Assembly (NCBI GenBank): GCA_000469685.2
Contig: LS997564.1
Span: 12,750,091 to 12,814,090, forward strand
Origin: Haemonchus contortus
Lineage: Eukaryota; Nematoda; Chromadorea; Rhabditida; Trichostrongylidae
DNA: 64,000 nucleotides
Direction: 5' to 3'
Below the pieces are notes generated by a model. The model was not told where the DNA came from. It worked only from the letters and a program-made list of their open reading frames with translations, and made no database searches. Of this stretch, positions 58,608 to 64,000 are shown one piece after another; position 1 is the stretch's first letter, and each line of letters begins with the position of its first letter. The translations under genes and the position numbers were made by a program.

Positions 58608-58873
58608 AATGGCATCTTTCATAGTCCACGACCGGTCGCGCGACCGGTCGCCGGTCGCTCGTGAGATGGGTCCGCGACCGGTCGCGCGACTGGTCGCCGG
58701 TCGCTAGCGACTGGTCGCTCGACTGATCGCGCCACTGGTCGCTCGATCGGTCGAGGAGGCCGCGCTAGTTATGGGTGCCGCCGTGGACGGTCCCGCGCGA
58801 TCAGTCGAGCGACCAGTCGCGGACCCATCTAGCGAGCGACCGGCGACCGGTCGTGGACTATGAAAGATGCCAA
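58608..58873. mobile_element. 266-bp CGACCGGT-rich foldback MITE
   Basis: ATTGGCATCTTTCATAGTCC at the left pairs with GGACTATGAAAGATGCCAAT at the right. The interior is filled with GACCGGTCGC/GACTGGTCGC units in both orientations. Its CTTTCATAGTCC/GGACTATGAAAG core is that of the TGGCTGC family, but the outer terminal bases (GGCATC) differ, suggesting a subfamily. Confidence 0.8.
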
Positions 58874-59309
58874 TGACTTCGGGGTTCTCGTCTTGAAACT
58901 TGTCACTTACAGTACCTTCAGCTTACACACTTCCCACCCAAATACAGAAGTGGGCTCTTGATATTCTCAGGTCTTACATCTATCCTTTTCCAGCCTCTCC
59001 TGAATGTCCAATTATCTTCTCCGTTCTAACCGTGACTTTTTTAAGGGAAAGTTCAAAATTTGCAGCATGTGCTCTCTCTCTCTCTCTTATACAATACTTT
59101 CAGCTCTTCAGTCTTTTCTCCGAAAACAAACCTAGCGATGACTTATACTCAGCAACTTACAGCGGCTTATTGGAAGGCTCGATCTCGAACAGCTGCTCAC
59201 TGGGGCTATTGGAATCATTGCAATGCAGTCATCACTTTTTAAAATTGGAAATCTCGGGACTTCATCGACGAAATGTCGAACAGCCAAAAGTATTAGTAAT
59301 ACTATCTGT

Positions 59310-59545
59310 AGATGAATACCAAGACGGCCGCCAGCGCCATGGTCATTTTCGAAAGCTCTGAAGAAAGGCCTCGCTTTGCTGTGTTTCGTGTCCCTCGCGC
59401 GAGGATGATCTAATGGAGCACTTTGGCTCGCGACAAATACGGATGGAATGGACATTGCTGGCGCCCGTTTGAGGAAATCGATGATCAACGGGACGACAGG
59501 TGCTACTGGTGATAGGTGATCTGTAGATGATGGAACAAATCGAAT
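59310..59545 (+). mobile_element. RTE-like 3' end relic
   Basis: The plus-strand frame reads FRVPRARMI, stop, WSTLARDKYGW, CWRPFEEIDDQRDDRCY. This is the conserved tail of RTE-type elements (RVPRA...H W.TLARD...WRPL.Q.DDQR). Only the last ~80 codons are recognisable, and one stop interrupts them. The 147-codon minus frame over it is a shadow. Confidence 0.65.
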
Positions 59546-59719
59546 TTCCACCTCACCTCTAATCGTGTTTGACACAACAGCAGCTTAGCGGCGTAGCGTG
59601 GTCAAATTGATGTCCCTAGTGGGTTTCCTGCTGAATTGAACCCTCGCGCCAGACTAGGATACTTCAAAAGCTGGACAACAAGAATGGAAGGTTAAAAATG
59701 TTAATGAATTAGGTTTTCG

Positions 59720-59960
59720 GCGTTAATCGATCCTGTTCTTGAGAAGCGCCCCAGTCTTGGTCTTCCATTCGGGTGCTCATGGCCGTTTCAGTGACTTGCG
59801 GTCGATGTACAAGTCAGTGCTTCCATACTCCCAGACTAGTCCAGTATCAATTATCCGACCCTGGAGGCAAGAAAGGCCTAGTTGAACTAGACATGGCAAT
59901 CGATCCCTGGACGTCGCGTATGCCATTGGTGCGCTACTTGCTATTACGTTAGCCGTCGCA
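59720..59960 (-). repeat. SINE-like dispersed repeat, diverged copy
   Basis: This shares ATCGATCC, GCGCCCCAGTC, GGCCTAGTTGAACTAG and ATCGATCCCTGG spacing with 655-900 and 58085-58285. It is more diverged, and the boxes are not clear. Confidence 0.35.
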
Positions 59961-60039
59961 TAGCGAAAGGTCACTGGCAATGCTCACCGACTTTGACTAA
60001 TTCAAGGGTTTCACGTCAGGGCACTGAACAAGTTCCTTT

Positions 60040-60720
60040 TCGTGAACATTCCTACTGTATATAATTCACTAGGTGTGTCTGTTGGTTTGCCGGTGAGTTT
60101 GTGTGTGTGTCGGTGTGTGTGTGTCCGCGTCAGAGTTCTTTTGTTAAGGGTAGCGGTACAATCATTCGTTCCACCTCTGAAATCTATGGGTAAGAAATAC
60201 TGTGAGCATCTAGAACAGTGTTTTTTATCCCTACAGAAACTGACATGACAGACTTCTCGAAATGCGCATATAATATGAGAAGTAGCTGATCTCATTCCTC
60301 CTTGTAACAGGACACAGTGGATGGCTCGCAGATTTTGGGAACCACACGTAGTGAGTAGATCAGAGAAAATAAGACTAACCATCGTTCGTATCCGTTCGTG
60401 ATCGTTCACCTCGAGGCGAGACTCCAGGACTTCACAAATAAGCTGTCCTTTACTATGCGCCATTCAGCTGTCTACGAAGTCAGCGATCTCTTACGATCGG
60501 TCATCGCAGGCCAATCCGAGCAAAACATCAGGGAGTGGCCGATGCAATGTAAGTTGCGACCATTAATTTTTGGTAGCCTCCCAACGGCTGTTCGCTGTCG
60601 ATAAGTCACCCAGGTTGACACATTTTAGTGATAACCTATGTGGTCTGGCCTATGATCATCCCCTCGCTGACGATTCATCAGCCAGGAGGACACATTTCAG
60701 TGATACTCTATTGGGTCTGA
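60040..60720. other. No supported gene; GT-rich patch
   Basis: A GTGTGTGT-rich patch at about 60070-60130 produces Thr/His-rich artefact frames. An imperfect duplication (TTGACACATTTTAGTGATAAC; GGACACATTTCAGTGATAC) lies at 60615-60710. Confidence 0.4.
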
Positions 60721-61700
60721 ATTTCGGTAACACGCGCACTTTTTCAAAAACATCGGTAGAACGCCCTAATTCGTATGTGAGTAAATTACTCAACAAACAT
60801 GAGAAAAATTACGCTGCCATTGGGTTAGAAGAACTCTCAATAGTACATATTTGCATTTCAGCACTTTTACTATAAGAAACAAAGGTACGCATAACGCTGG
60901 TAACGGATCACGAACCACTCAAATCTCTGGTGCACAGATCAGATTTGATCGGATCCCTAGCTAAATATCAAACTTGCATACAATCGTATGATATTATAAT
61001 TGAATATCGTGCAGTACACTCTTTTCCATTCCGCAAAGACTGTTTGGGCAGTTCACACGAAATAATTGGGCCTTTACCACAATGTATGGATGGAAGTGAA
61101 TTTATGTCTGTATCAGTACGCGCTTTTAGCAACGTCATAGCTGGTAGACCAAGCAACGAGTCAGTGATCGAAGCATTGATTGATGATCTTATTTCGAAAA
61201 TGATAATCAGAAAGAACTAGTCCCGGACCGTGGCTCGAACGACACCAGCGAGATGTTTGCAAAAATCAATAAAACACTGGGAGTATATAATAACTTCACG
61301 ACCAGTGATAATCACAAACCTAATGGCAAGGTAGAACGATTGGCTAAAGTCGTCACTGAATCACTCACGGCATATTGTTCCAACGCTAGAGAATTATGGT
61401 CTGATAGCCTACAGCCAATACTATTTGCTTACAATTCCAGGATCAATACAACAACAGGTTTCAGTCCATTCTTCACAGTACACGACAGATGGTCGACTAC
61501 ATGAAGCGATATCCTCTATGAACTTCCTTCACGTTCACTGTTAGCGGCGGATGACTTTGCAGGTCAATTTGCAGTCGATGAGCAGTCTCAGAAGTATCAT
61601 CATATCTGTGAGGTACGAAATAGCGAACAAATAGCGCAATACAAGATAGGATACGACCTACAAAACAAGTTACGTATATACATTTCCACCGGCGATTAGT
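60720..61700 (+). mobile_element. Degenerate LTR-retrotransposon pol (RNase H and integrase)
   Basis: Successive plus-strand frames spell an RNase H region (KHEKNYAAIGLEELSIVH, then VTDHEPLKSL and YDIIIEYR). The integrase core follows (IIGPLPQ...GSEFMSVSVRAFSNV, VPDRGSN, NKTLGVYNN, then HKPNGKVERLAKV). This order is that of Ty3/Gypsy-type pol. Stops and frameshifts separate the pieces, and the normal SALLxF-type stretch is cut. I located no LTRs, gag or protease. Confidence 0.7.
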
Positions 61701-61976
61701 TCTTTCTCACAAACTGATGGAAGAGTCCTTCCTCGGTAGAAGAGATCGATCGCCATAATATTACGATTACTAGCCTGGTAGGTCGCCAAAAGGGACAAAT
61801 TGCTCATCCAGACCGTCTTAATCTTTATTCTGCACGTTCCAAACCAACTGACGCTTCCGTACCGAAGACACCAAATTATAAATGGCGTCACCAGACAAGG
61901 AAGCTTCAGACGGTATGATACAACCATTAATCAGACGTTCTCGCCTTTTCAGGAAAAAAGACGTTTTGTTCTTAAT

Positions 61977-62053
61977 GACAGGCTCCTGTTGACTTTACTT
62001 TTAATAGATCTCTGGCGATGATCTGTGAATAGTAAAGTCAACAGGAGCCTGTC
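61977..62053. other. Perfect 23-bp inverted repeat
   Basis: GACAGGCTCC...CTTTACT at 61977-61999 is exactly inverted at 62031-62053, with a 31-nt loop. Perfect arms suggest recent origin or selection. It lies just past the retroelement relic. Confidence 0.8.
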
Positions 62054-62999
62054 GATAAAAAGAGACTGCCTTCACTGGTCAGTTTGAAGTTATTTTCTCA
62101 ATGTCAACGCGAGGTCGCAATCCTTTTATAAACTCTTTGGATCAGCGATTCAAAGAGACCACACGCAGCGTACACCCCACCTTTATCTAGACAAAAGAAA
62201 AGTACGTCTTTATAGCAGTCGCTCTCAATAAGTATCAGGCTCCAGGCTCCAAGTCTAGTATTCGATTCATAGTATTTTGATTATGTCTGTACCAGTCGGG
62301 CCGCCCGGCTTCCCTCCTTATGGTGTCGCCCGGCTTCATCGGCGCTCCTCCATCTTGTAAGAAATTAGCTTTTCCTTGAAAGCTCTACACTCCCAGCATT
62401 AGCTCCGAATTGGGACCTGTATTATAATTGATTGTATACTAATTAGAAGTCTCGATTCATTGCTCTTCATCTCGAATTGTGTCACATGGCTTAACTGATT
62501 GAAAGCCAATGTCTTGAATGGTACCCAGAAATTGATAGTAACGCTTATCACAGATGTCGTCATCAATAGAACATTTTCCCCACGGAGTTTTCATTAATTG
62601 GGGATCCCAAATCATTAGCGGTCAGATGAGTTTAGTCACAAATGATATGTCACAAAACAAAAAGGAGTCGTGGTACTTCATTGCGTCACAAAGCTTACTA
62701 CGTGACGGTCGTAGTTTAATAGCAAGAAATGGACAATATTCTTATTTCGTTATTGAGAAATGTCTTTGATCGATTGCTATTACTGCATTTACCCGTCTTA
62801 TTGAATGAAACATCTTAAAGGGTCAGTATTTGATCATGAATACCCTTTTGCTCCCTAAGGCCCCTTATCAGTTCTTATCAGTTGTTAACAGTTCCTGTCA
62901 CAGAGTACCTACGACCACGACACATCTCACATTGCCGTCATTGAAAAGGTTCCAGTGTTGACGCGAAGGGGATTGCAACGCCTGCTCGCTTGTTGTTAT
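62054..62999. other. No supported gene
   Basis: Short frames only (e.g. 62554-62769, +). This may be the 3' part of the retroelement, but I could not match it to an LTR. Confidence 0.4.
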
Positions 63000-63270
63000 G
63001 TTATTATTATGAGTTATGAATCTTCAACCTAGAATTTCTATCGCGCACGCCCCGCCCACTGTAGGCGGAGTTCGATCTTGCCAACTGCCATAAGTGCTTC
63101 CATGCCGCCCCCTGTACTCCTACCGATTTTGAAGGCTTTCGGTCCACTGGGACAGGAGTTATGAATTAGCGACCTAAAATTTCTATCACGCACGCTCCGC
63201 CATCATGCCTCCTGCACTCCTACCAAATTTGAGTTTTCTAGGTCCACGAGGACAGGAGTTATGAATTTCC
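63000..63270. repeat. Imperfect minisatellite (~100-150-bp units)
   Basis: GAGTTATGAAT recurs at about 63010, 63156 and 63257. The first two are followed by AATTTCTATC[GA]CGCACGC. CTCCTACC and CTAGGTCCAC/CGGTCCACTGGGACAGGAG words occur in matching order. The last unit runs straight into the (AC)n tract. Confidence 0.6.
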
Positions 63271-63272
63271 GG

Positions 63273-63644
<372 letters not shown>

Positions 63645-64000
63645 TTAACGAATTATACAATGTCTGTATATCAGTCGAACCTCAGTGTGCACAGAATGAT
63701 ATTCGCACCACAGTTTATATACCATTCCAGACAGTATTTGGTATTTCTCGGACTATTATTATTATAGTATCGCTATTGGTATAGACTTTGACTACACACA
63801 TTATATTTAGTTAAATTGTCATAAGCTTTATTAAGTTGCCTTATTTCGCTGCAATTTCTATCACGTTCAATAAAACGAAAGATTGGATAACTCGTAGAAT
63901 TAGCCTAACTATGTTACTGCAAGACTATAGCAATTTTCACAGTGTATTAGGATACGTATAAGTCATAGATTAACCGATCATCACTGCAACCCATTCATTA
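63645..64000. other. No feature seen
   Basis: AT-rich unique sequence with no recognisable gene or element end. Confidence 0.5.

Noticed and set aside
59132..59575. 147-codon minus-strand frame
   Set aside because: It is antisense to the RTE-like 3' end, which carries the recognisable protein words.
60011..60463. 150-codon minus-strand frame
   Set aside because: Its Thr/His/Arg-rich part comes from a GT-rich patch, and the remainder has no recognised motif.

Overview
The window is AT-rich, intron-dense eukaryotic DNA and most likely comes from a hookworm-like (strongylid) nematode. The evidence is: astacin metalloproteases of nematode type (propeptide, astacin, EGF, CUB and ShK domains) with short introns and TTTCAG acceptors; a TDP-43 orthologue with split RRM exons; mariner relics, including one resembling the hookworm 'bandit' type; RTE-like non-LTR remnants; and abundant foldback elements ending in TGGCTGCTTTCATAG. 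The species call is inference. Three multi-exon gene models and one broken gene carry the real content, all on the minus strand. Most other open frames are shadows or transposon debris.

Layout. 1-20 kb has no gene I can support. It holds a 0.44-kb MITE (3.1 kb), mariner relics (4.0-5.3, 9.6-10.9 and 17.5-18.8 kb), RTE and SINE scraps, two ~290-bp direct repeats (14.1 and 15.3 kb), and a dispersed repeat (15.8, 19.2 and 19.8 kb). 20-43 kb is a tandemly duplicated astacin/ShK locus. It contains a small three-exon gene encoding a secreted ShK peptide (20.25-20.63 kb), an astacin copy broken by a 2-nt insertion (23.9-27.3 kb), and an intact 13-exon astacin copy (34.9-38.4 kb, 590 codons plus stop). 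The flanks of all three are recognisably duplicated. A bandit-like mariner relic (31.2-32.05 kb) lies in unit 1, and foldback elements lie in and after unit 2.

46.3-53.6 kb is a TDP-43/tdp-1 orthologue with 11 exons and 498 codons plus stop. Its third intron holds a three-level nest of palindromic elements, and its ninth intron holds a possible RTE 5' end. 54-64 kb is repeat territory: foldback elements with a (GGTC)n tract, two SINE-like copies, a 266-bp palindromic element, an RTE 3' end, a degenerate LTR-retrotransposon RNase H/integrase region (60.7-61.7 kb), and a long (AC)n microsatellite.

How the genes relate. The three duplicated-locus genes share a signal-peptide exon type and the same last two exons. 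The small ShK gene looks like the astacin gene stripped of its catalytic, EGF and CUB exons, or the reverse. The astacins would be secreted zymogens that act outside the cell. The tdp-1 gene encodes a nuclear RNA-binding protein and is unrelated to them. Exon boundaries were read by eye from splice consensus, reading-phase continuity and comparison between copies; no alignment or transcript was available.
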